From the NCBI RefSeq assembly GCF_000013385.1, contig NC_007760.1, positions 1,489,001 through 1,553,000 on the forward strand: a stretch of 64,000 nucleotides of DNA. Direction: 5' to 3'. The number at the start of each line of letters is the position of its first letter. Positions within the stretch are counted from its first letter, which is position 1. This DNA comes from Anaeromyxobacter dehalogenans 2CP-C. Its GTDB lineage: Bacteria; Myxococcota; Myxococcia; Myxococcales; Anaeromyxobacteraceae. The notes beneath the pieces are model-generated. The model did not search any database. It was not told the origin of the DNA and worked only from the letters and a program-made list of their open reading frames with translations. This document shows positions 32,823 to 41,159 of this stretch, piece after piece. A program made the position numbers and the translations under genes.

Positions 32823-34206
32823 GGGCGGGGGAGGGCGCGCGCGCGCGGCCGCCGGCGCCACGCTGGAGGCGTGCCTGGAGGAGGCTCGCGCCGGGCGCCC
32901 GCAGCCGGTCTACCTGCTCGACGGGGACGCGTTCCTGTCGCTCCGCGCCGCCCGCGAGCTGGCCGGGGCGCTGGTGCCGGAGGCGCAGCGCGCGCTCAAC
33001 CTGGTGGAGCTGGACGCCGCCGCCTCGCCCGCCGAGGTGGCGGCCGAGCTGGCCACGGGCGGCCTGTTCGGCGGCGGCAAGGTGGTGCTGGTGCAGGAGC
33101 CGGCGTTCCTCACCGCGAAGGAGGACGCCGCCGACGCGTTCCGCGCCGCCATGAAGAGCTGGGCCGACGGCCGGCAGCGCGACGGCGCCCGCCGCCTGCT
33201 CGCGCTCGCCGGCAAGGCCGGCATCGGCGCGCGGGCGCTCGCGCCGGGCGAGGACGGCCGCGTGCCGGAGGGCACCCGGGCCGCGCTGGCCGACGAGCTG
33301 GGCCTGCCGATGGACGGGGCGGCGGCGGCGTTCGTGGACGCGGCCGCGCGCTACGCGCAGGAGCGCGAGCTGAAGGTGGGCAAGGGCGAGGACGCGGGCG
33401 CGCTCGACGCCGCGCTCGCCGCCGGCTTCCCGCCGGGCCACGTGCTCGTGATCGCCGCCGGCAAGATCGACGGCCGGCTGCCGGTGGTGAAGAAGCTCGC
33501 CGCGGCGGGGCGCCGGGTGACCACCCAGCTCGAGAAGGAGGGCACCTGGGACGCGCAGCGCCTGGTGCTCGGGCCGGTGCTGGAGGCGCTGCTCGCCGGC
33601 ACCGGCAAGCGGGTGGACCGCGGCGGCGAGGCGCGCCTGGCCGAGCTGGTGGGCGAGGACGCGCGCACGCTCGCGTCGGAGGTGGCGAAGCTCGCCGCCT
33701 ACGTGGGCGACCGCAAGGTGATCGGCGCGGCCGACGTGGACGCGGTGGTGACGCGGGTCGCGTCGGATCCGTTCTTCGCGCTCGGGAACGCGGTCGAGGC
33801 GCGGGACCTGCCGCTCGCGATGGGCGTGCTCGACCGCTCGGTCGCGGACGGCGCGAGCCCGTTCATGCTGCTCGGCTCGCTGGCCTCGACCGTGCGCCGG
33901 CTGGTGGTGGAGCGGGAGCGCGCCCGCGCCGCGGTGGGCGAGCGGCGCATCGGCTCGTTCAACGAGTGGCAGGCCGAGGTCCTCCCGACCGTCCCCGAGG
34001 ACGAGCTGGAGGGGAAGAAGCCCTACGGGTTCTGGATGAAGTACCAGGCGTCGGCGCGCTTCGCGCGCGCGGAGCTGCTCGACGCGCTGGCCGGCCTCGC
34101 CGAGGCCGACGTCGCCATGAAGAGCGGGCAGGACGGGCGCACGCGCCTGGAGCGGGTGCTGATCGGCCTGCTCGCCCGCGACAACCGGGAAAGGAGCACC
34201 CCTTGA
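32809..34206 (+). CDS. holA: DNA polymerase III delta subunit
   Basis: A 465-aa clamp-opening subunit, long for the family (about 340 in E. coli). The N-terminus PVYLLDGDAFLSLRAARELAG and the C-terminal helical domain (DPFFALGNAVEARDLPLAMGVLDRSVADGASPFMLLGSLASTVRRL) are typical of HolA. The extra length is an insertion between about residues 110 and 200, in the middle of the ATPase-like domain. The ATG lies inside holB, and its TGA overlaps the TTG start of metG, making a coupled holB-holA-metG operon. Confidence 0.88.
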   Translation: MAAPRGGGGRARAAAGATLEACLEEARAGRPQPVYLLDGDAFLSLRAARELAGALVPEAQRALNLVELDAAASPAEVAAELATGGLFGGGKVVLVQEPAFLTAKEDAADAFRAAMKSWADGRQRDGARRLLALAGKAGIGARALAPGEDGRVPEGTRAALADELGLPMDGAAAAFVDAAARYAQERELKVGKGEDAGALDAALAAGFPPGHVLVIAAGKIDGRLPVVKKLAAAGRRVTTQLEKEGTWDAQRLVLGPVLEALLAGTGKRVDRGGEARLAELVGEDARTLASEVAKLAAYVGDRKVIGAADVDAVVTRVASDPFFALGNAVEARDLPLAMGVLDRSVADGASPFMLLGSLASTVRRLVVERERARAAVGERRIGSFNEWQAEVLPTVPEDELEGKKPYGFWMKYQASARFARAELLDALAGLAEADVAMKSGQDGRTRLERVLIGLLARDNRERSTP

Positions 34207-36287
34207 GCCAGCGTCTCCTCGTCACGAGCGCGCTGCCGTACGCGAACGGCCCCATCCACCTCGGCCACCTGGTCGAGTACGTCCAGACCGACGTCTACGT
34301 GCGCTTCCGGCGCGCCTGCGGCGACGACGTCGCCTACGTGTGCGCCGCCGACTCGCACGGCACGCCCATCGAGGTGAACGCCGCCAAGGTCGGGATGACC
34401 CCCAAGGCGTTCGTGGAGAAGTACCGCGCCGAGCAGCACGCCGACTTCCGCGCGTTCGGGGTGGAGTTCTCGACCTACTACACCACCGACTCCGACGAGA
34501 ACCGCCGCTGGGCCTACCGGGTCTACGACGCGCTCAAGGCGAAGGGGCTCGTCTACAAGAAGTCGGTCGAGCAGCTCTACTGCGAGACCGACCGCCGCTT
34601 CCTGCCCGACCGCTTCGTGAAGGGCACCTGCCCGAAGTGCGGGACGCCCGACCAGTACGGCGACGTCTGCGAGCACTGCGGGACCACCTACGATCCGCGC
34701 GAGCTGAAGGACCCGTACTGCGCCATCTGCCGCTCGGCGCCGGTGGTGCGCGCCAGCGACCACGCCTACGTGAACCTGCGCAAGCCCGACGTGAACGCGG
34801 TGATCCACGAGTGGGTGAACGCCGAGGGGCACCTCGAGCCGGCGGTGCGCGAGCAGGTGAAGGGCTGGCTCGCCGACCTGCAGGACTGGTGCATCACCCG
34901 CGACGCGCCGTACTTCGGCTTCCCGGTGACCGACCCCGAGTTCCCGGGCAAGTTCCTCTACGTCTGGGTGGACGCGCCCATCGGCTACCTGTCCTCGGCC
35001 GAGCACTTCTTCGCGGCCGAGGCGCCCGAGGGCGCGCGGCTCGCGCCGGCCGAGTTCGAGCGGCGCTACCTCGCCGTGGACTCGCCGGCCCGGCTCGAGC
35101 ACTTCATCGGCAAGGACATCCTGCGCTTCCACGCCGTGTTCTGGCCGGCGATGCTCTGGGCCGCCGGGCTGAAGCGCCCGGACCGGATGCCGGTGCACGG
35201 GCACCTCACCGTGAACGGCGAGAAGATGTCGAAGTCGCGCGGCACCTTCGTCACCGGCCGGACCTACCTCGACTCCGGCCTGGACCCGGAGCTGCTGCGC
35301 TACTTCTACGCGGCGAACCTGGGCAGCGGCGTCTCCGACCTCGACCTGTCGCTGGACGAGTTCCGCAACCGCATCAACGCCGACCTGGCGAACAACGTCG
35401 CGAACCTGGCCTCGCGCGTGGCGGCGCTGCTGCAGCGGCTGCCCGGCGGCGTCACCGCCGCGCTCGACCCGGAGATCGCGGCCGCGACGCGCGAGGCGGT
35501 GAAGGGGGCGCGCGGCGCGTACCAGGCGCTCGAGTACCGCGACGTGGTCCGGCTGGTGAGCCAGGCCGCGAGCGTCTGCAACCGCCGCGTGCAGGAGACG
35601 AAGCCCTGGGAGGACCCGGCCGGCGAGGCGGAGCGGAGCGTGCTCTACACCACCGGCAAGGCGCTCCTCGGCCTCGCCCGCGTGCTCGCGCCCATCCTGC
35701 CGCAGTTCTCGGCGCGGCTCTCCGCGGCCTACGGGCGCCCGGAGCTGCCGGCCTGGACCGCGGACCTCGATCCGTTCGACGGCGCGCCGGTCCAGGTGGT
35801 CGAGAAGCCGCCGCAGATCTCGCGGGTGGACGCGAAGCAGCTGCAGAAGCTGATCGTGCCGGCTCCCGAGGCGGCGCCGGCGAAGGTCTCGCGCGCCCAG
35901 AGCCCCGCCGAGACCGCCACCCGCGCCAGCGCCAAGGCCGCGCCGCCGCCCGTCCCCGGCGTCATCCAGTACGACGACTTCGCGAAGGTGGAGCTGCGCG
36001 TCGGGCTGGTGAAGGCCGCAGAGAAGGTGGAGAAGGCGGACAAGCTGCTGAAGCTCTCGGTGGACGTGGGCGAGCCCGAGCCGCGCACCATCGTGGCCGG
36101 CATCGCGCAGGCCTACCCGGAGCCGCAGGCGCTGGTGGGCCGGCGCATCGTGGTGGTCGCGAACCTCGCGCCGCGCCCGCTGCGCGGGATCACCTCCCAC
36201 GGGATGCTGCTCGCCGCCGGCGAGCCGCCGAACCTCCAGGTGGTCACCGTGGGCGAGGGGATCGCGCCCGGGACGCGGGTGAAGTAG
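34203..36287 (+). CDS. metG: methionine--tRNA ligase with C-terminal tRNA-binding domain
   Basis: A 694-aa class I synthetase. The start is TTG at 34203, supported by AAAGGAG at 34191-34197 and by homology beginning at once (SQRLLVTSALPYANGPIHLGH, HIGH motif at 19-22). A four-cysteine zinc knuckle set (CPKCG, CEHC, CAIC) marks the MetG1 type. KMSKS is at 341-345 in GEKMSKSRGTFV. After the anticodon-binding helices comes a Lys/Ala/Pro linker (about 540-580), then an EMAP/Trbp111-type domain (FAKVELRVGLV to PGTRVK). Confidence 0.95.
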   Translation: MSQRLLVTSALPYANGPIHLGHLVEYVQTDVYVRFRRACGDDVAYVCAADSHGTPIEVNAAKVGMTPKAFVEKYRAEQHADFRAFGVEFSTYYTTDSDENRRWAYRVYDALKAKGLVYKKSVEQLYCETDRRFLPDRFVKGTCPKCGTPDQYGDVCEHCGTTYDPRELKDPYCAICRSAPVVRASDHAYVNLRKPDVNAVIHEWVNAEGHLEPAVREQVKGWLADLQDWCITRDAPYFGFPVTDPEFPGKFLYVWVDAPIGYLSSAEHFFAAEAPEGARLAPAEFERRYLAVDSPARLEHFIGKDILRFHAVFWPAMLWAAGLKRPDRMPVHGHLTVNGEKMSKSRGTFVTGRTYLDSGLDPELLRYFYAANLGSGVSDLDLSLDEFRNRINADLANNVANLASRVAALLQRLPGGVTAALDPEIAAATREAVKGARGAYQALEYRDVVRLVSQAASVCNRRVQETKPWEDPAGEAERSVLYTTGKALLGLARVLAPILPQFSARLSAAYGRPELPAWTADLDPFDGAPVQVVEKPPQISRVDAKQLQKLIVPAPEAAPAKVSRAQSPAETATRASAKAAPPPVPGVIQYDDFAKVELRVGLVKAAEKVEKADKLLKLSVDVGEPEPRTIVAGIAQAYPEPQALVGRRIVVVANLAPRPLRGITSHGMLLAAGEPPNLQVVTVGEGIAPGTRVK

Positions 36288-36347
36288 CGCCTCGCACGGC
36301 CCGCCCGCCCGCCTTGCGGTCGCGGCGGGCCGGGTTAGATCCGCCCG

Positions 36348-37124
36348 ATGCTGATCGACTCGCACGCCCACCTCGACCTCGACGACTACCGGGGCGACCT
36401 CGATGCGGTGATCTCCCGCGCGCGCGAGGCCGGCCTGGTGCGGGTCGTCTGCGTCGGGCTCTGGCGGGGACCCGGCGACTTCGGCAACGCCCTGGCGCTC
36501 GCCGGGCGCGACCCCGGCTTCTTCGCCGCGACCATCGGGATCCACCCGCACGAGGCCGCGCGCGTGCCGGAGGAGGACTGGGCCCGGCACGAGGCGCTGG
36601 CGCGCGACCCGCGCGTCGCCGCGGTGGGCGAGACCGGGCTCGACTTCCACTACGACCACTCGCCGCGCGACGTGCAGGAGGCCGCGTTCCGCCGGTCGCT
36701 GCGGACCGCGCGCGCCGCCGGCAAGCCGGTGGTGATCCACGTGCGCGAGGCGGACGCCGCCTGCCTGCGCGTGCTGCGGGAGGAGGGCGTCCCCGAGGCG
36801 GGCGGGGTGATCCACTGCTTCACCGGCGACGCCCCGGCGGCGCGCGCCTACCTCGACCTCGGCCTGTACGTCTCGGTCGCCGGCATCGTCACGTTCAAGA
36901 CCGCCGAGCCCATCCGCGAGGCCGTCCGCATCGTCCCGCGCGACCGGCTGCTGGTCGAGACCGACAGCCCGTTCCTCGCGCCGATCCCGTTCCGCGGGAA
37001 GCGCAACGAGCCGGCGCACGTCGTCGAGACCGCGCGCAAGGTGGCCGAGCTGTGGGGCGCGCCGCTCGAGGAGGTGGCCGCGCGCACCGCCGAGAACACC
37101 CGGCGGCTGTTCCGGCTCGCCTGA
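36348..37124 (+). CDS. TatD-family metal-dependent hydrolase/DNase
   Basis: A 258-aa TIM-barrel metal hydrolase. Metal ligands are in MLIDSHAHLDL (H6, H8), VGETGLDFH (Glu), KPVVIHVREAD (His), VIHCFTGD (His) and VETDSPFLAPIPFRGKRNEPAHV (Asp). These are all TatD signatures; family members have 3'-5' DNase activity or act in quality control. Length is typical. A TTAGAT box ends 7 bases before the ATG, again implying a leaderless transcript. It lies 60 bp after metG, as tatD often does. Confidence 0.92.
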   Translation: MLIDSHAHLDLDDYRGDLDAVISRAREAGLVRVVCVGLWRGPGDFGNALALAGRDPGFFAATIGIHPHEAARVPEEDWARHEALARDPRVAAVGETGLDFHYDHSPRDVQEAAFRRSLRTARAAGKPVVIHVREADAACLRVLREEGVPEAGGVIHCFTGDAPAARAYLDLGLYVSVAGIVTFKTAEPIREAVRIVPRDRLLVETDSPFLAPIPFRGKRNEPAHVVETARKVAELWGAPLEEVAARTAENTRRLFRLA

Positions 37125-37152
37125 GCTGCGGCGGGCCGGCCCCGCCCCGCCG

Positions 37153-37878
37153 TCAGCCCTCCCAGCTCCCCCACTCGTCGGCGAGGTCCGGCTCGACGCC
37201 GGGGCGGTTGCGCTCCTTCCAGGTGACGATCTCCCAGCCGCGCTTCTCGGCGACGGCGCGGAACGGCGCCTTGGGGTTCACCACCACCGGCGTGCCCACC
37301 GCCTCGAACAGCGGCACGTCGGCCATCGAGTCGGAGTAGAGGAAGCTGCGGGTCAGGTCGAGGTCGAAGCGCTCGGCCAGCGCCTCCACCGCCGCGCGCT
37401 TGCCGTCCTTGAACACCACCGGCGGCAGGATCTGGTCGGTGATGCGGCCGTCCACGATGCGCGTGCGCGTGCCGACCGCGGCGTGCACGCGGAGGTGCCG
37501 GCCCACCTCGTCGATGATGTACTGCGACGAGCCCGAGGCGATCACCACGAAGTGCCCCGACAGCAGGTGCTTGCGGATCTGCCGGATGGCGCCGGAGGTG
37601 ATGCGCTTGCGCAGGTGGCGCTCGAAGCAGACGTGGGCGTGCGCCTTCACCTGGTCCGCGTACAGGCCCTGCTGGCAGCGCGAGCCGACCTCCACCATGT
37701 CCTGCTCGGTGAGGCGGTTGCGGGCGTACTCGTAGATGACGCGCGGGATGCGGGACCGGACCTCCGGCCGCATCACGCGCTCGCTGTACAGGTACCAGGT
37801 GAAGATGGTCCCGGCGTTCCCGTCGAGGAGCGAGTCGTCGACGTCGAAGATGGCGGCCGTGCGGCCGAACGGGACCAT
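37153..37878 (-). CDS. HAD-IB family phosphatase (SerB-like)
   Basis: A 241-aa HAD hydrolase. Motif I DVDDSLLDGN has the nucleophile D12 and general acid D14. Motif II is IASGSSQYI, the motif III lysine is in FKDGKRAA, and motif IV is YSDSMADVPLFEAVG. The helical cap between motifs I and II contains FTWYLYSERVMRPEVRSRIPRVIYEYARN, seen in HAD-IB proteins related to phosphoserine phosphatase and phospholipid-phosphate phosphatases. Substrate unknown. It lies 78 bp downstream of the OB/HD gene on the same strand. Confidence 0.85.
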   Translation of the reverse strand: MVPFGRTAAIFDVDDSLLDGNAGTIFTWYLYSERVMRPEVRSRIPRVIYEYARNRLTEQDMVEVGSRCQQGLYADQVKAHAHVCFERHLRKRITSGAIRQIRKHLLSGHFVVIASGSSQYIIDEVGRHLRVHAAVGTRTRIVDGRITDQILPPVVFKDGKRAAVEALAERFDLDLTRSFLYSDSMADVPLFEAVGTPVVVNPKAPFRAVAEKRGWEIVTWKERNRPGVEPDLADEWGSWEG

Positions 37879-37956
37879 GGATCGTTGCGCCTCCCCCGCG
37901 CGTCCGGCGGGCGGCCGCGAGGCCGCGCCGGGCGCGAGGAGGCGATTCTACGACAA

Positions 37957-39561
37957 CTACCCCGCCGGCTTGTCCTCGGGGGCGGCCGTCCCGGCCGGAG
38001 CGGGCTCCGGGGCGACGTCCGGCTCGTTCGCGCCGCTGGGCTGATCCTGCGGCGCGGGCGGCGTGGGGGCGGGCGCCTGCTGCTGCTCCGCCTCGCCGGG
38101 CGAGACCGGCTTCTCCTCGGCCGGCTTCTCCTCGGCCGACTTCCCGGCGTCCTCGAGCTTCTGCGCCAGCGCGGCGAACGGGTTGTGCGTCAGGTTCTTC
38201 TTCTCCGGCGGCCGGTGCGGGCCCTTGTCGCCGGGCAGCCGCGGGCCGGTGTAGCCGCGCTTCTTGTCGCCGAAGCCGCCGCCACCGCCGCCGAAGCCGC
38301 GGTGCTGGTCGCGCGGGCCGCGGTCGGACCGCTCCGGCCGGCCCTCGCCGCGCGGCGCCTGCGCCGCGGCCGGGGCGCCCTCCGCCTTCGCCTCGCCGGC
38401 GCCCTCGGCCGGCTTCGCCTCGGCGGCGGCCGGCTGCGGGCGCGGCTCGCGCTTGCGCTCCTTGGGCTTCTTCGGCGGGCGCGGCTGGCCGCCACCGCCG
38501 GCGCCCGCGCCGTTGCGCGGCACGTAGATGACGGGGGTGAGGACCTCCGGCGCCGGGCCCTTCTTCTCGGCCTGCACCGTCGGCAGGCTGCCGCGCCAGA
38601 TCGGCTGCTCGTAGACGTTGTTCGCGTCGGTCCAGCGGCGGTTGCCGCCGTCCTTGCCCATCAGGTTGAGCCAGGAGTTCACCCGGCTGTCGATCTCGTC
38701 GATGGCGTGCGTGAGCATCGCCTCGAGCGTCATCGGCACCTTGGGCGAGCCGTACTCGAGCCGCCCGTGGTGGGAGAGGACCATGTGCACGACGTGGTGC
38801 TCGAGGTCGCGCGAGGCGCCCACGCGGCGCGCCTTGTCGTGGATCCACTGGGCGGTCATGACGAGGTGCCCGATCAGCCGGCCCTCGTCGGTGTACTCGG
38901 TGCTCCGCTCGCCGCTCAGCTCGCGGATCTTGCCCAGGTCGTGGAAGAACGCGCCCGCCACCAGCAGGTCGCGATCGACCTGCGGGAAGTGGTCGGCGAG
39001 GCGGTGCGCCAGCTTGAGGCAGGAGACGGTGTGCTCGAGCAGGCCGCCCGGGTAGGCGTGGTGGACCGTCTTCGCGGCGGGCGCGCGGCGCAGCCTGGCG
39101 GCCACGTCGTCGTCCTCGACGAACGCCTTGATGAGGTCCTTCACGTGCGGGTCCACGACGCAGTCCACCAGCGCGAGCAGCTCGTTCCAGTGCGCCGACT
39201 CGGCCTCGCCCGGCCCGGGCTTCTCCGGCTTCTTCGGCTCGGGCGGCGGCGCCCACACGAACTCGGCCGCGTCCAGCGTGGCCGCATCGACCTTCGCGAG
39301 CGACTCGATGCGCAGCTGCGGCTTGCCCTGGAACGCGCCGATGGCGCCCTCCACCTCGACGAGATCCTTCTCCTCGAAGGCCGCCGCCAGCTCCTCGACC
39401 TTCTCGAAGGCGCGCGCCTCGAGCTCGCCGGTCTTGTCCTGGAAGGTGACGGAGAGGTACGTCTTCCCGCTCTTCGCGGTGGGGATCGCCTTGCGGGCGA
39501 CGAGGAACACGCTCCTGGCGCGCTCTCCCTCCTTGACGTCCTTGGCCCAGATCTTGTCCAT
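37957..39561 (-). CDS. OB-fold/HD-domain nuclease, YhaM-like, with long disordered tail
   Basis: A 534-aa protein. Residues 1-105 form an OB-fold nucleic-acid-binding domain (FLVARKAIPTAKSGKTYLSVTFQDKTGELEARAF). Residues 130-300 are an HD domain with metal ligands H177 (GGLLEHTVSC), H207/D208 (FFHDLGK) and HHG near 262. This order is that of the 3'-5' exoribonuclease YhaM/CBF1. Unlike YhaM (about 310 aa), the protein continues with about 190 residues of Gly/Pro/Lys/Glu-rich, RG-containing disordered sequence, including a GFGGGGGGFGDKK stretch. That composition is typical of RNA-binding or phase-separating tails. Confidence 0.85.
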   Translation of the reverse strand: MDKIWAKDVKEGERARSVFLVARKAIPTAKSGKTYLSVTFQDKTGELEARAFEKVEELAAAFEEKDLVEVEGAIGAFQGKPQLRIESLAKVDAATLDAAEFVWAPPPEPKKPEKPGPGEAESAHWNELLALVDCVVDPHVKDLIKAFVEDDDVAARLRRAPAAKTVHHAYPGGLLEHTVSCLKLAHRLADHFPQVDRDLLVAGAFFHDLGKIRELSGERSTEYTDEGRLIGHLVMTAQWIHDKARRVGASRDLEHHVVHMVLSHHGRLEYGSPKVPMTLEAMLTHAIDEIDSRVNSWLNLMGKDGGNRRWTDANNVYEQPIWRGSLPTVQAEKKGPAPEVLTPVIYVPRNGAGAGGGGQPRPPKKPKERKREPRPQPAAAEAKPAEGAGEAKAEGAPAAAQAPRGEGRPERSDRGPRDQHRGFGGGGGGFGDKKRGYTGPRLPGDKGPHRPPEKKNLTHNPFAALAQKLEDAGKSAEEKPAEEKPVSPGEAEQQQAPAPTPPAPQDQPSGANEPDVAPEPAPAGTAAPEDKPAG

Positions 39562-39570
39562 GGTGCGCGC

Positions 39571-39599
39571 AAGCTAGCTCAGGCCGCGCGCGGACACAA
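39571..39599 (-). promoter_or_regulatory. sigma-70-type promoter of the OB/HD nuclease gene
   Basis: On the minus strand TTGTGT (39599-39594), 17 bases, and TAGCTT (39576-39571). The -10 ends 9 bases before the ATG at 39561, which fits a nearly leaderless transcript. Confidence 0.55.
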
Positions 39600-39745
39600 C
39601 ACGGATTGGGCGCGGAATCGGGCGATCCGAGGCCTCGGCGCGGGCCTGCTCCGCCGTGAGCGACGGCGCCGCCGCGGCCCCGCCGGGGGACGCGCCGCGG
39701 GCCACCTCCGCGGACGTTCCGCCGCGCCGGTGTTATGGGGTGCGC

Positions 39746-40387
39746 ATGCGGATCGATCGCGCGTCGGATGCGCTCCTGGTGGTGGACCTCCAGCACGACT
39801 TCCTGCCCGGCGGCGCGCTCGGCGTCGCCGACGGCGACCGGGTCGTGGAGCCGCTGGCGCGCCTGGCGCCCGCGTTCTCGACCGTGGTGGCGACGCAGGA
39901 CTGGCACCCGCCCGGCCACGTGTCCTTCGCCTCCACGCACCCGGGCCAGGCGCCCTACGCGTCGATCCCGCTGGCGCACGGCCCGCAGGAGCTCTGGCCG
40001 GACCACTGCGTCCGCGGCACGCGGGGCGCCGCGCTGCACCCGGCGCTCCCGGACGCCGCGGTCACGCTGGTGCTGCGCAAGGGCACGCGGCGCGAGGTGG
40101 ACTCCTACAGCGCCTTCCGCGAGAACGTCGGGCCGGACGGCCGGCGCCCGACCACCGGGCTGGGCGCCTGGCTCTCGGCCCGCGGCGTGCGCCGGGTGTT
40201 CCTGGGCGGGCTGGCGCGCGACTTCTGCGTGCGCGTGTCCGCGGTGGACGCGGCCGCCGAGGGGTTCGAGGTGGTGGTGCTCGACGACCTCACGCGGGCG
40301 GTGTTCCCGGAGCGGCGGGAAGCGGTGGACCGCGAGCTCGCCGCGGCGGGCGCGCGCCTGGCGCTGAGCGGGGACCTGATCCGCTGA
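39746..40387 (+). CDS. pncA: nicotinamidase
   Basis: A 213-aa cysteine hydrolase that deamidates nicotinamide to nicotinate for NAD salvage. The catalytic triad is visible: D14 in LVVDLQHDFLPGGAL, K112 in LRKGTRREVDSYSAF and C161 in GGLARDFCVRVSAVDA. Metal ligands include D52 and H54 in QDWHPPGHVSF. An upstream in-frame start would add a low-complexity stretch; the ATG at 39746 is preceded by TGTTATGG, another -10-like box that would make the mRNA leaderless. Confidence 0.92.
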   Translation: MRIDRASDALLVVDLQHDFLPGGALGVADGDRVVEPLARLAPAFSTVVATQDWHPPGHVSFASTHPGQAPYASIPLAHGPQELWPDHCVRGTRGAALHPALPDAAVTLVLRKGTRREVDSYSAFRENVGPDGRRPTTGLGAWLSARGVRRVFLGGLARDFCVRVSAVDAAAEGFEVVVLDDLTRAVFPERREAVDRELAAAGARLALSGDLIR

Positions 40388-40398
40388 GCCGTCGGGCC

Positions 40399-41052
40399 TC
40401 AGAACAGCGCACGCTGGCGCGGCTCGGGCGGCGCGGCGAGGCAGGCCGCGTCGTCGTTCGCGGGCGAGTTGACGCGCGGTGACACGGGGCGGACCGCGAG
40501 CACGCCGTCGCCGGGCGAGGGCAGGGCGGGCGGCGGGCCGGCGAGCCAGGCGTCGAGCAGCGCCGGCGGCACGAGCAGCGGCATGCGATCGTGGAGGCGG
40601 CCCACCTCGGCGTTCGCGGCGGTGGTGAGGATCGCGAACGCGGGCCCGCCTCCGGGCGCCTCCCCCCACAGCGCCGCCAGGAGCAGCGTGCCCCCGGCGC
40701 GCGGGTGGAGCCAGCTCGGCCGCCGGTCCGCGGCCGGGCCCTCCCACTCGTAGAAGCCGTCGGCCGGCACCGCCGCCCGCCGCGCCGCCCACGCCTCGCG
40801 GAACGCGGGCCGTCCGGCGGCGCTCTCCACCCGCGCGTTGAGCAGGAGCTTGCCCCCCGGGCCCGCCAGCCCGAACGCCGCCGCCTCGAGCCGGCGCGCG
40901 CCGCCGCGCCCGCGCAGCACCGGGTGCGGATCGCCCGGCGCCACGTTGAAGCGCGGGCGCCAGCGCGCCGCGAGCGCCGCGTCCACCTCCGCCGCCCACT
41001 CCCGCGCCAGCGCGGCGAGGTCCGCCACGGTCAGCGTGAAGCGTCCGCACAT
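40399..41052 (-). CDS. SRAP-domain protein (HMCES/YedK family)
   Basis: A 217-aa abasic-site-processing protein that crosslinks to AP sites in single-stranded DNA. The initiator Met is followed by the catalytic C2 (MCGRFTLTVADLAAL), and cleavage of Met would expose it, which fixes the start at 41052. Other SRAP residues are FNVAPGDPHPV, the glutamate in NARVESA, ADGFYEWEG and the histidine in LHDRMPLLV. TATGGT (extended TGCTATGGT, 41065-41060 on the minus strand) ends 7 bases before the ATG. It is convergent with pncA (11-bp gap). Confidence 0.92.
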   Translation of the reverse strand: MCGRFTLTVADLAALAREWAAEVDAALAARWRPRFNVAPGDPHPVLRGRGGARRLEAAAFGLAGPGGKLLLNARVESAAGRPAFREAWAARRAAVPADGFYEWEGPAADRRPSWLHPRAGGTLLLAALWGEAPGGGPAFAILTTAANAEVGRLHDRMPLLVPPALLDAWLAGPPPALPSPGDGVLAVRPVSPRVNSPANDDAACLAAPPEPRQRALF

Positions 41053-41159
41053 GCGGCCGACCATAGCAGGCGGCGGGCGCTCCCGCCGCGGCCGGCCCGG
41101 GTGGCGCCCGGCGTTTGCGGCGCGCCCGGGCCGTCAGAACCTTGACGCCGGGGGGTGGG

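Noticed and set aside
36848-41050. A 1400-codon minus-strand open frame
   Set aside because: It is an alternative frame over tatD, HAD, HD, pncA and SRAP genes and has only Arg/Gly/Ala-rich sequence with no domain pattern.
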